Shown one piece after another: positions 1 to 10,560 of a stretch of 64,000 nt of DNA. Origin of the DNA: Glandiceps talaboti (taxonomy: Eukaryota > Hemichordata > Enteropneusta > Spengelidae). Within the stretch, counting starts at the first letter, position 1, and every line of letters starts with the position of its first letter. The position numbers and the translations under genes are program-made. The stretch lies in contig NC_135558.1 in assembly GCF_964340395.1 (NCBI RefSeq), forward strand, positions 23,641,064 to 23,705,063, given 5' to 3'. The notes below the pieces were generated by a model, which was given only the letters and a program-made list of their open reading frames with translations, made no database searches and had not been told where the DNA came from.

Positions 1-3000
1 TAGGGTGGGATATACTCCATAAATGACTTGTGACGTTCTATAGGATGAGATATACTCTATAAATGACTTGTGACGATCTATAGGGTGAGATATACTCCAC
101 AAATGACTTGTGACGATCTATAGGGTGAGATATACTCCATAAATGACTTATGACGATCTATAGGATGAGATATACTTCATAAATGACTTGTGACGATCTA
201 TAGGTGAGATACACTCCATAAATGACTTGTGACGATCTATAGGGTGAGATATACTCTATAAATGACTTGTGACGATCTATAGGGTGAGATATACTCCATA
301 AATGACTTGTGACGATCTATAGGGTGAGATATACTCCATAAATGACTTATGACGATCGATAGGGTGAGATATACTCCATAAATGACTTATGACGATCTAT
401 AGGATGAGATATACTTCATAAATAACTTGTGACGATCTATAGGTGAGATATACTCCATAAATGACTTGTGACGATCTATAGGGTGAGATATACTCCATAA
501 ATGACTTGTGACGATCTATAGGGTGAGATATACTCCATAAATGACTTGTGACGATCTATAGGGTGAGATATACTCTATAAATGACTTGTGACGATCTATA
601 GGGTGAGATATACTCCATAAATGACTTGTGACGATCTATAGGGTGAGATATACTCCATAAATGACTTGTGACGATCTATAGGTGAGATATACTCCATAAA
701 TGACTTGTGACGATCGATAGGGTGAGATATACTCCATAAATGACTTGTGACGATCTATAGGGTGAGATATACTCCATAAATAATTTGTGACGATCTATAG
801 GTGAGATATACTCCATAAATGACTTGTGACGATCTATAGGGTGAGATATACTCTATAAATGACTTGTGACGATCTATATGGTGAGATATACTCCATAAAT
901 AATTTGTGACGATCTATAGGTGAGATATACTCCATAAATGACTTGTGACGATCTATAGGATGAGATATACTCTATAAATGACTTGTGACGATCTATAGGA
1001 TGAGATATACTCCATAAATGACTTGTGACGATCTATAGGATGAGATATACTCTATAAATGACTTGTGACGATCTATAGGGTGAGATATACTCCATAAATG
1101 ACTTATGACGATCTATAGGGTGAGATATACTCCATAAATGACTTATGACGATCTATAGGGTGAGATATACTCCATAAATGACTTGTGACGATCTATAGGG
1201 TGAGATATACTCTATAAATGACTTGTGACGATCTATAGGTGAGATATACTCTATAAATAACTTGTGACGATCTATAGGGTGAGATATACTCCATAAATGA
1301 CTTGTGACGATCTATAGGATGAGATATACTCCATAAATGACTTGTGACGATCTATAGGTGAGATATACTCCATAAATGACTTGTGACGATCTATAGGATG
1401 AGATATACTCTATAAATGACTTGTGACGATCTATAGGTGAGATATACTCCATAAATGACTTGTGACGATCTATAGGGTGAGATATACTCTATAAATGACT
1501 TGTGACGATCTATAGGTGAGATATACTCTATAAATGACTTATGACGATCTATAGGATGAGATATACTCCATAAATGACTTGTGACGATCTATAGGGTGAG
1601 ATATACTCTATAAATGACTTGTGACGATCTATAGGATGAGATATACTCCATAAATGACTTGTGACGATCTATAGGATGAGATATACTCCATAAATGACTT
1701 GTGACGATCTATAGGGTGAGATATACTCCATAAATGACTTGTGACGATCTATAGGGTAAGATATACTCCATAAATGACTTGTGACGATCTATAGGGTGAG
1801 ATATACTCCATAAATGACTTGTGACGATCAATAGGGTAAGATATACTCCATAAATGACTTGTGACGATCTATAGGGTGAGATATACTCCATAAATGACTT
1901 GTGACGATCTATAGGATGAGATATACTCCATAAATGACTTGTGACGATCTATAGGGTGAGATATACTCCATAAATGACTTGTGACGATCTATAGGGTGAG
2001 ATATACTCCACAAATGACTTGTGACGATCTATAGGGTGAGATATACTCCATAAATGACTTGTGACGATCTATTGGGTGAGATATACTCCATAAATGACTT
2101 GTGACGATCTATAGGTGAGATATACTCCATAAATGACTTGTGACGATCTATAGGTGAGATATACTCTATAAATGACTTATGACGATCTATAGGGTGAGAT
2201 ATACTTCATAAATGACTTGTGACGATCTATAGGATGAGATATACTCCATAAATGACTTGTGACGATCTATAGGGTGAGATATACTCTATAAATGACTTGT
2301 GACGATCTATAGGGTGAGATATACTCCATAAATGACTTGTGACGATCTATAGGGTGAGATATACTCCATAAATGACTTGTGACGATCTATAGGGTGAGAT
2401 ATACTCTATAAATGACTTGTGACGATCTATAGGGTGAGATATACTCTATAAATAACTTGTGACGATCTATAGGGTGAGATATACTCCATAAATGACTTGT
2501 GACGATCTATAGGATGAGATATATTCTATAAATGACTTATGACGATCTATAGGGTGAGATATACTTCATAAATGACTTGTGACGATCTATAGGGTGAGAT
2601 ATACTCCATAAATGACTTATGACGATCTATAGGGTGAGATGTACTCCATAAATGACTTGTGACGTTCTATAGGGTGAGATATACTCCATACATGACTTGT
2701 GACGATCTATAGGGTGAGATATACTTTATAAATGACTTGTGACGATCTATAGGGTGAGATATACTCCATAAATGACTTGTGACGATCTATAGGGTGAGAT
2801 ATACTCCATAAATGACTTGTGACGATCTATAGGGTGAGATATACTCCATACATGACTTGTGACGATCTATAGGGTGAGATATACTCCATAAATGACTTGT
2901 GACGATCTATAGGGTGAGATATACTCCATAAATGACTTGTGACGATCTATAGGGTGAGATATACTCTATAAATGACTTGTGACGATCTATAGGGTGAGAT

Positions 3001-3345
3001 ATACTCCATAAATGACTTGTGACGATCTATAGGGTGAGATATACTCCATACATGACTTGTGACGATCTATAGGGTGAGATATACTCCATAAATGACTTGT
3101 GACGATCTATAGGGTGAGATATACTCCATAAATGACTTGTGACGATCTATAGGGTGAGATATACTCTATAAATGACTTGTGACGATCTATAGGGTGAGAT
3201 ATACTCCATAAATGACTTCTGACGATCTATAGGGTGAGATATACTCCATAAATGACTTGTGACGATCTATAGGATGAGATATACTCTATAAATGACTTGT
3301 GAAGATCCACAGGGTGAGATATACTCCATAAATGACTTGCTTAGT
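1..3345. repeat. 40-bp minisatellite array
   Basis: A head-to-tail array of a 40-bp unit, with about 84 copies and the left end cut by the window. The core reads GACGATCTATAGGGTGAGAT followed by ATACTCCATAAATGACTTGT. Common variants are a one-base deletion (AGGTGAG, giving 39-bp units), CTCTATA for CTCCATA, and TTATGAC for TTGTGAC. The array ends abruptly near 3345 in unique sequence. The 60-codon minus-strand frame at 1709-1891 is only a gap in stop codons within the array. Confidence 0.98.
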
Positions 3346-4441
3346 AATGTCCATTCCCACGTAATAGAGTAGTAAAAAACACACAATGCTGTAGTCTGGC
3401 CTTTGTTTTGAACACCGCGTTGTAAATAGATAGCCGATATCTTTAATTCAATACAGAAAAATATAATGCAGCGGTGTCATTTTGACATTTATTTTATTTC
3501 GTTTTGCAATGAGTTGAATTGAAGTCAGTAATTTACAATGTAAGTTTACTTTTGAAATGATTGAAGTCGATACATTTGTTCATCTACTTTGCTATTATTC
3601 ATATAAAACACCTGTGTAAACGTAATCTCATGTGTCAATGCATTGGCTGGTAATGTCAAGTGGGCGGATTTCAAATAGGAAATAGAAACATAATTTTTGA
3701 AATTATTCGACGAGCAATTTATGTGTTTTTTTCATGTTTTTAACGTTACTGTAGTCGTAAATGTATTCAAAGTCTATTGATGGCCTTTGAGTACTTAATA
3801 TTACTGCAAATAATTAAGATATAGACCCGGTGAGATTACAATAAATGTTCTTTAGTTGAAGTATCAACTGACGTTCTTAAAACCAAAAAGCACGTGGGTG
3901 TTTCTCAATGACGTTTGTTTTTCCTTCTAATTTAATGTTTGTTTGAATACAATCTACCTAACCAAATAACGTCCACAAGTAGTCTTCCCTCAATAGCTGT
4001 CGAGAACACGAACTAAAATTTGCGAAATATTGGAGCTAACAACCTTTCCATATGCCGGAGAGCTAGATGAATTATATAATAGTTGTGCAAATCTGTTCAT
4101 TTCTTTTCTGGAGTGTCCTAAATATTTTGAATGCAAAATATAGGATAATTTGGCCTTTTGTCATTTCTTGTGTAGAGGTTGGAAAATCCTATTCTTGCTT
4201 ATATGAGGGGATAGTGCTAACATATACGCTTGCATCGTGGTGTTCCTTGAGCGTGTACATTTACATATATCCACCCACTCAAGGATACATTTTATAGATA
4301 TATTTCTCTTCCACGCCCCTTCCTGTGACGTCCTTTGACCATTCAAAGTTATAAAATTACAAATGTTACACGACGGCATTTAAGATTACTGCGTACCAGC
4401 AAAGAGATCGCACCATCTAAAAGCACTTCCTTGTCTTTCAG
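3346..4441 (+). promoter_or_regulatory. Upstream region and 5' intron end of the prohormone gene
   Basis: This stretch has no convincing coding frame. It probably holds the promoter, a 5' untranslated exon and an intron of the gene that follows. Three CRE half-sites (TGACGT) lie at 3869, 3909 and 4326. A pyrimidine-rich tract ending in TTGTCTTTCAG at 4431-4441 is a good 3' splice site 23 bases before the start codon, so the 5' UTR is probably split by an intron. I could not place the transcription start or the donor. Neuropeptide genes of the CRH family are often cAMP-responsive, but these half-sites are short and may be chance. Confidence 0.4.
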
Positions 4442-4464
4442 TTTTTAGTGCCTTAGCAGAAATC

Positions 4465-5013
4465 ATGCTGTTCAACCTGAGTGCTATCGTTTGTATTGTA
4501 ATGGTATATCACTGTCACCGACTGGAAGCGGCCACTACTCAACGACCATATGAGAGACATCAAAGTTTACCGGACTTGGCAGATGTTCTCCACCAAACCC
4601 GACGGTTATCAGACGGATTGAAGGCAATTTTACAAGATTTGAGCGACCTGGTAACATTTTCCGTAAGTAAGCCCGATTTGAAAGTATCACAAATTAATGT
4701 TGAGTACGAATTCGATCACTTCGGAGATGACGATGAATCGTATCCTTCTACGAAGCAAAGCAGAGATGGTTTCATGCAAGGCTATCTTTACAGCGATGAC
4801 AAAGATGAATCGGAAAAAGAAATCGTATTCTCCAACAACAACAACAACAACAACAACAACAACGGACCAGATGAAAGAGATCTGGACATCCCAGCTAAAC
4901 GACTCGCCAGTGAAGGATCTCGGCGCTCAAGAATTGTCCAGCTGCTTAGGCAGATACTTGAAAATTCTCGACAACAAGCAGAGGTACAAGGACTGAGGGC
5001 TGGACGACGATAA
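4465..5013 (+). CDS. Secreted prohormone with CRH/DH44-like C-terminal peptide
   Basis: Single-exon frame of 182 residues starting at the first ATG after the splice acceptor at 4441. Residues 1-22 look like a signal peptide (hydrophobic LSAIVCIVMV, cleavage likely after LEA). The middle is acidic and carries ten asparagines (124-133) from an (AAC)n repeat. The end has prohormone layout: dibasic KR at 145-146, a basic amphipathic stretch, then Gly-Arg-Arg at 180-182, the usual signal for cleavage and C-terminal amidation. The predicted peptide is residues 147-179, or 155-179 if the RR at 153-154 is also cut. LLRQILENSRQQ within it aligns with LLREVLEMARAEQ of vertebrate CRH, sharing the L-L-R, L-E and R spacing. 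A 5' UTR intron with all coding in one exon matches CRH genes. The peptide lacks the usual final eight or so residues, so membership is inferred; another class-B GPCR ligand is possible. Confidence 0.6.
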   Translation: MLFNLSAIVCIVMVYHCHRLEAATTQRPYERHQSLPDLADVLHQTRRLSDGLKAILQDLSDLVTFSVSKPDLKVSQINVEYEFDHFGDDDESYPSTKQSRDGFMQGYLYSDDKDESEKEIVFSNNNNNNNNNNGPDERDLDIPAKRLASEGSRRSRIVQLLRQILENSRQQAEVQGLRAGRR

Positions 5014-5312
5014 TGTGCAATAATTTGAACGATAATACAGGAAGGTGAACTGTTCTTAAACGTGCTTACTGCCATTGATGGATTTTTTTCAAACAAACAG
5101 CAACTGAGAACATCGAAGTAACATTGGCACTACCAGGAAGTCCACTATTAACAGATTGAAGTTAAGGAAACTATGATTCATAATGATTTACATATTTTAT
5201 CAATAGTGTACATAATGAAACTACTTGTACACCTTGTCTTACAGTGCTGCAGATGTGTTCATTCATTATACTCATGTACAAATAGTACTGTAACATGCAG
5301 GAACCTTAGCCC

Positions 5313-5313
5313 C

Positions 5314-5359
<46 letters not shown>

Positions 5360-5398
5360 TCAACAGCGGCGGCGGCGGCTGCGGCGACAACAAGATCA
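5313..5398. repeat. (AAC)n and GGC-rich microsatellite
   Basis: About sixteen AAC triplets followed by a short GGC-rich stretch, some 300 bases past the prohormone stop codon. It repeats the triplet that forms the asparagine run inside that gene. The frames reading Asn, Leu or Val runs here lack any other coding sign. Confidence 0.9.
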
Positions 5399-5561
5399 AC
5401 AGCAACAAGAACAGAGAGACCAACATGGTTACGTAGATTTTTGTGTGCATAAGTAGTACAAATTGACATCATACTTGCGAAACAAATTTGTATGTGAAGA
5501 TATTGACCGTTTGAAGGAAATTCCCATTCAATAAGCTGTAGTACTCGTAAACACTGTAAAA

Positions 5562-5670
<109 letters not shown>

Positions 5671-6110
5671 CTCTTATCTACACATACCAACTATTTCGAG
5701 TTCAATAGCTTTTAATTGGCCTATCTTGCAGAATACTGTTAATACATTTAGAAGTTTTGATAATCTCGATTTCATGTTTGTGACGTGTATGACGTCATCT
5801 CAGGGCGATAGATACAAATACCATTGTCAAAGAGTTAGTATCAGCACGAAGCTATATACTCCACAGGGACACTGTCTTCTTAATCTTTCAACATTCTGCT
5901 ATGTATTTTCTTTTGTCCAATCCACATTGGATATTCTATATCTTTAAACTTTTCACATTAGCTCCTACAATTTAGTAATAGTAAAACACCGTTTAGCGAC
6001 AGTGTTTCAAACTTTGGGTTCAAGTACTATGAATTTGTTTTCGTATCACTCGTAATTATGAAATAATGGAATTCAACTTCGATCAGTTGGCATTTTATTC
6101 TGTGTTCAGT

Positions 6111-6236
6111 TATAACTTTCGAGTTATTCGGCCCATACAAAGCTAACCATTTTATAACTTTCGAGTTATTCGGCCCATACAAAGCTAACCATGTTATAAC
6201 TTTCGAGTTATTCGGCCCATACAAAGCTAACCATGT
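6111..6236. repeat. Three copies of a 42-bp tandem repeat
   Basis: Three near-identical 42-bp units start at 6111, 6153 and 6195, each reading TATAACTTTCGAGTTATTCG then GCCCATACAAAGCTAACCAT. Because 42 is a multiple of three, the minus strand shows an artificial repeating peptide. The flanking 5670-6110 and 6240-6525 hold nothing I recognise. Confidence 0.95.
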
Positions 6237-6525
6237 TAAGTTTTCGAAAATTTCTTTCACTCGGTGTGTAAAGTCTTTTGGATATTTTATCAATTTAGGC
6301 AATATACAAGGTGAATATGTTATTACAATTTTGCAATACAGGTATTACTTTTCAGCGGCTGTAATCTATTTATTGGTAAAAACTACTCGTTAAAGGTATT
6401 TTGATTCAGTTTTTATATTTGATCTTGTGTAGTGTTCAAATTGACAGTGGGGCTTGAAATAAACATTGTCAGACTCAGGTTTGAATGCTTCTTGTTCTTT
6501 GTCTTTAGTTACTCCACTATATATA

Positions 6526-6526
<1 letters not shown>

Positions 6527-6564
<38 letters not shown>

Positions 6565-6620
6565 GTCTGTCTGTCTGTCTGTCTGTCTGTTGGTCGGTCG
6601 GTACGTCGGTACGTCCGTCC
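6527..6620. repeat. (GTCT)n microsatellite
   Basis: A GTCT run with one interruption, degrading into GGTCGGTACGTC. The following 6660-7090 is unique AT-rich sequence without a supported gene. Confidence 0.93.
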
Positions 6621-7094
6621 ACACGCGCGCATATTTAGCGTGTGTGTATCTAAGTAAGGGGTGAGATCAATAGTGCAATGTAGGATAAACAACGGAAGTC
6701 CTATACTTGGCCTCAGACCAAGTCAAGCGATGCCATGCATTTGTTATAGCAATTTTTTCCACTTCTCAATTTGACATTTTTCAAAGCAATATTTGTATTT
6801 AGGGATACAAAATATCCATAAAACATAGAATCAATTTTGTAGAATGAAAAGTAAAATGGCCCATCTTTCCACCAAGTAACATGATTTAGTTTTTAATCCT
6901 ACATTGAGCTATTGATCTCGCCCCTAAGCAGGTAGATTTATGGCCATAATTTGTCCTCTATATGATGTCCTTCTGTAGTATATGTGTCTTTTCCCCTGTT
7001 CTCTCCTCACATGGTCTCACGACGAGAAGCATGTAAAGTCACCAAAACAAGACTTGTCAAGATTTGTCATACCATTCCGGCAAATAGAAAATAA

Positions 7095-7440
7095 TATTAT
7101 GTCGTGAAAGAGGCTATCCTGGTTCAACTGTCACGTGATATTATGTCGTGAAAGAGGCTATCCTGGTTCAACTGTCACGTGATATTATGTCGTGAAAGAG
7201 GCTATCCTGGTTCAACTGTCATGTGATATTATGTCGTGAAAGAGGCTATCCTGGTTGTGAAAGAGGCTATCCTGGTTGTGAAAGAGGCTATCCTGGTTCA
7301 ACTGTCATGTGATATTATGTCGTGAAAGAGGCTATCCTGGTTGTGAAAGAGGCTATCCTGGTTGTGAAAGAGGCTATCCTGGTTCAACTGTCATGTGATA
7401 TTATGTCGTGAAAGAGGCTATCCTGGTTCAACTGTCACGT
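7095..7440. repeat. 44-bp tandem repeat with nested 21-bp expansion
   Basis: The 44-bp unit begins TATTATGTCGTGAAAGAGGC and ends TTCAACTGTCACGTGA. In two places the inner GAAAGAGGCTATCCTGGTTGT (21 bp) has itself expanded to three copies, giving a two-level array. Units with CACGTG and CATGTG alternate. Confidence 0.93.
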
Positions 7441-7847
7441 GCAGTAGCTGCTAAAATTGGGTTTAGCTAATGAATGACCAATTACTCAGCTTGAGTCTCA
7501 ATATGAGGAGAACAGTTTAATACATGATTTTTGATTGAAACCACCCCCTGGTTCATAAGCTGTGAGTAGTTAGAACTCTTTTACACCAAGGAGATGCCAT
7601 CTCATCTTAGCGAATATGCAAAGTCGGAGGAACGCAAACATCTTAAATCAGCTCTTGACATATGTGGTTACCGCAATTAGACCTTTGGGAAAGCAATTTC
7701 ACGTTCATAGACGAATCTGGTCAGGTAGGGAGTGCCAGACTTGACTGTTGTTATAACATCACCATCCCCAGTGACAAACATTGTTCCACGAGTTGTATGT
7801 TGATGAAACAAAACTCTGGACAATTTAAACGAATCTACCAACACAGA

Positions 7848-7955
7848 AGCGGTCGCTACAAAACACAGGTACAGTATAGGCCAGGTAAAGGCCAGGCCAG
7901 GTCAGGAAAAAACTGAATATTGTTTTATTCACATTCATATTCAGATCCAAAGATC
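7848..7955 (+). repeat. CAGGTAC-type dispersed repeat, copy 1
   Basis: Begins near GCTACAAAACACAGGTAC, continues through several CCAGGCCAGG units, then ACTGAATATTGTTTTATTC and ATTCAGATCCAAAGAT. The same block order recurs at 8138-8245, inverted at 9662-9770, and in part, inverted, at 30627-30692. It is a dispersed repeat of about 100 bp of unknown class. Confidence 0.75.
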
Positions 7956-8137
7956 CGTCATCAGTTTTATTTGCAGTAATTTGGTTTTCATAGCAAATTT
8001 CACCTTCTCTTTTATAAATGCTAATTCAACAGTGTAAGTACTCGAATGACAACCATTAATAACCAATTTTAATTACCACTCATACAGAGCATGCGGATTT
8101 TGATGTGCTGTAGAGTGTGTAGTAGACAAGTAGAAAT

Positions 8138-8245
8138 CAGTAGGTACAAAACGCAGGTACTGGTCAGGTATAGACCAGGCCAGGCCAGACCAAGTCAGAT
8201 ATCGACTGAATATTATTTTGTGGATTCACATTCAGATCCAAAAAA
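8138..8245 (+). repeat. CAGGTAC-type dispersed repeat, copy 2
   Basis: Same block order as the copy 290 bases upstream: GTACAAAACGCAGGTAC, then CAGGCCAGGCCAGACC, ACTGAATATTATTTTGTGG, and ATTCACATTCAGATCC. The two copies have diverged outside these blocks. Confidence 0.75.
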
Positions 8246-9078
8246 TCTGAATTCTTCATCACATTGTTGTAGATTTTCAATTAGTTGTCAGTTTATTTTT
8301 TCTCTGCAATTCGCCATCAATTATCTTTGTTTTCAAAATCAACATGCAGTTAGTGTCTTCTGTTCTGTGCATTACATTTTTCACATTGATTTCATACTTG
8401 TTCTTGTATGTACTGGGTGCATTCAAGAGTAAAAATATTTTGCCAACTGCAGAATGTTGCACATGAAAAACAAACAAGATGGCAGACACTCATGGGGAAA
8501 GTAGTCACATTTTGTGCAGTTTCAGTATTTATTGATAACACAGGACGATTTGTCCATCTAGACCATTGCAATATGTTTAGGAATGTACTAATTTGGTTTG
8601 GCTAAATGAAATGACAATTGCTCTTTCAAGAACAAAACGTTTTTTTGGATATAAGTCTAAGTGCATCATCCTTGAAGATAAACAACGATCTAGCAAGTGA
8701 TGCAGTTTCATGACTTGAAATCTCTCACCCTAACTCAGAGAGTAAACCTTTGGCAGTCATGTTTACGTAAATGCATTCCAGATGAAAAGGTCAAAGATTA
8801 TTCAGTGGGCGATATAACATGTATAGTAATAGTCAATAAAATTGCCTTATATTAAATCTGTTTTATATGAATGTTCAAAATCACGCTTTAATATATATTG
8901 ATACATAGTCTTGGTTACCCAGACTAACGTTGCATCAAAGGAAGTTGGTGCAAAATATCAGGTCAAGTGATAAGTACATTCTATGCTTTGTAATTGTGGA
9001 TTTCCATCATTGGGAGTGCATCTACCATTTATACTCACTTCATCACAGTTGGTAATTGATGGTTGTCAAGAGAGATAT
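8246..9078. other. No gene recognised
   Basis: AT-rich sequence with only short chance reading frames on both strands. I see no domain, splice pair or repeat in it. Confidence 0.6.
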
Positions 9079-9188
9079 ATAATAATAATAATAATAATTT
9101 ATTTCGTACTTTGGCCACCGGCCTATGGTACAAATCACTCAATGAAGTGAAATCATACAATGACACAGAGGGTGGGTTAAAATGAATC
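9079..9188 (-). mobile_element. Probable LINE 3'-end fragment
   Basis: Read on the minus strand this ends GTACGAAATAAATTATTATT, a short unique stretch followed by an (ATT)n tail, as at the 3' ends of CR1/Jockey-like LINEs. The intact LINE at 53.85 kb ends in a similar AATAAATAATAATAAT tail. Only about 110 bases remain and no coding is left. Confidence 0.45.
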
Positions 9189-9661
9189 ACTATAACAGAT
9201 GCCTTTCTCTACGTTTACTTGCATAGGAAATATATTTAGCTAGTTGTTTAACATTTGAGGGCGCTTTCTGAGGCCGGTTATCAGTAATTGGGGCTCCGAA
9301 ACTCTCCAAGTTTTCAACTTCAGTTTTTGTAATACCACTTCCAATTACAAGTGAGTGTGTTTCTAAAGTGCTTGTGAACATATGCATGCAGATTTGGGGC
9401 GATGGGTATTAGCACACAGCAATGGAGATGCAAAATTGGTTGCTTCGTGCAACCCCGGGCGAAAACAGTTACGGGACACAGTGGACTTACATTGAAGGCC
9501 ATATCAAGAGAGATATAATTTGAGTGGTTCAGAGTATTTACCATAGACACTTTCAACAGAATGAGAATATATTTGAGTACTTACATTGTTGGATTAGCAT
9601 ATCAAAGAGAATGTGATATTTCCCATGAACACCAATATATATTTGCAAATAAAACAGATGG

Positions 9662-9770
9662 TAGATCGTTGGATCCGACTGTGAATGTGAATAAAAAAAA
9701 ATTCAGTCTTTACCTGATCTGACCTGGCCTGTACCTGGTCTGTACCTGTGTTTTGTACCGACCGAGACAG
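9662..9770 (-). repeat. CAGGTAC-type dispersed repeat, inverted copy
   Basis: Reverse complement of the copies at 7.85 and 8.14 kb: TTGGATCCGACTGTGAATGT, an A-run, TTCAGTC, then CCTGATCTGACCTGGCC and GTACCTGTGTTTTGTACCG. Confidence 0.75.
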
Positions 9771-10540
9771 AAGATCGACTTCATCTGGTGTGGGGGAACT
9801 TGGCAGTGTATACACACCTCAACAGTATGAATTACTCCTTTGACAATAAGGATGTAGTTATATTGGACAAAGAACACAGGTGGTTTGAAAGAGGGGTAAA
9901 GGAGGCTCTATATGTTAAACGGGAGGAGCCTTCCCTTATTAGTAGGGGAGGGGGAGGTCTACGTTATAACTTGGCAGGTGCGTACAACACTGCTTCTGCC
10001 ATCACATTGCTTGATCCAGTCTTTCACACTCTTTCAAAAACACGATCAGCAACAGTCAAGATATATGTGACATGTTTATGGCTCAGTCATCTCAAACTGG
10101 CCGAGCCGGTGTTTTTTGGTGGGGGAGGGGTATTTTGGTGGGGGTTCTTTTGGTGGGAGTCACTTTCAGAGGGGGGGGGGGGTCATTTTTGTTTGAAGTT
10201 CATTTTGACAAAAATACCACTCAAGTGGGGATCACTTTGGAAAACAATAAGATCAGTGAATTTTTCATTTTGGTGTTCTAAAATGGCACCTGAACAATTG
10301 CAATATTTGTGCTTTAAACGTAATTGGTAAATATAGTTTATGATTGAGACCTTTTGTATTACAACATATAATAGCTTTCGCTCAAAGACCCATTACATAG
10401 ACATTCTAACGAGTATTTGCTACAAGCACAGAGTATACCATTGAGACAGATCTTTTTAGCTAGTGTTTGAATGATCCATTTGTGATTATTTAGTCAATTT
10501 GCCTCAAAAGTGACTAAATCAATAACTTGCCGTTAATGGA
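9771..10540. other. No gene recognised; G-rich patches
   Basis: A 180-codon plus-strand frame spans part of this stretch, but it runs through GGTGGGGG patches and a 13-G run near 10169-10181 and shows no domain. I treat it as a chance frame. Confidence 0.55.
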
Positions 10541-10560
10541 ATATTGTGGAGGAAGTGTGT

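Noticed and set aside
1-3345. CRISPR-like array, because units are short and regular
   Set aside because: There are no unique spacers; the whole 40-bp unit repeats, and the context is an animal genome.
5790-5797. Palindromic CRE (TGACGTCA) as a promoter of a new gene
   Set aside because: No gene with supported coding follows, so the 8-bp match alone is weak.
9788-10330. 180-codon plus-strand frame as a gene
   Set aside because: It runs through G-rich low-complexity patches, with no domain, splice signals or homologous feel.
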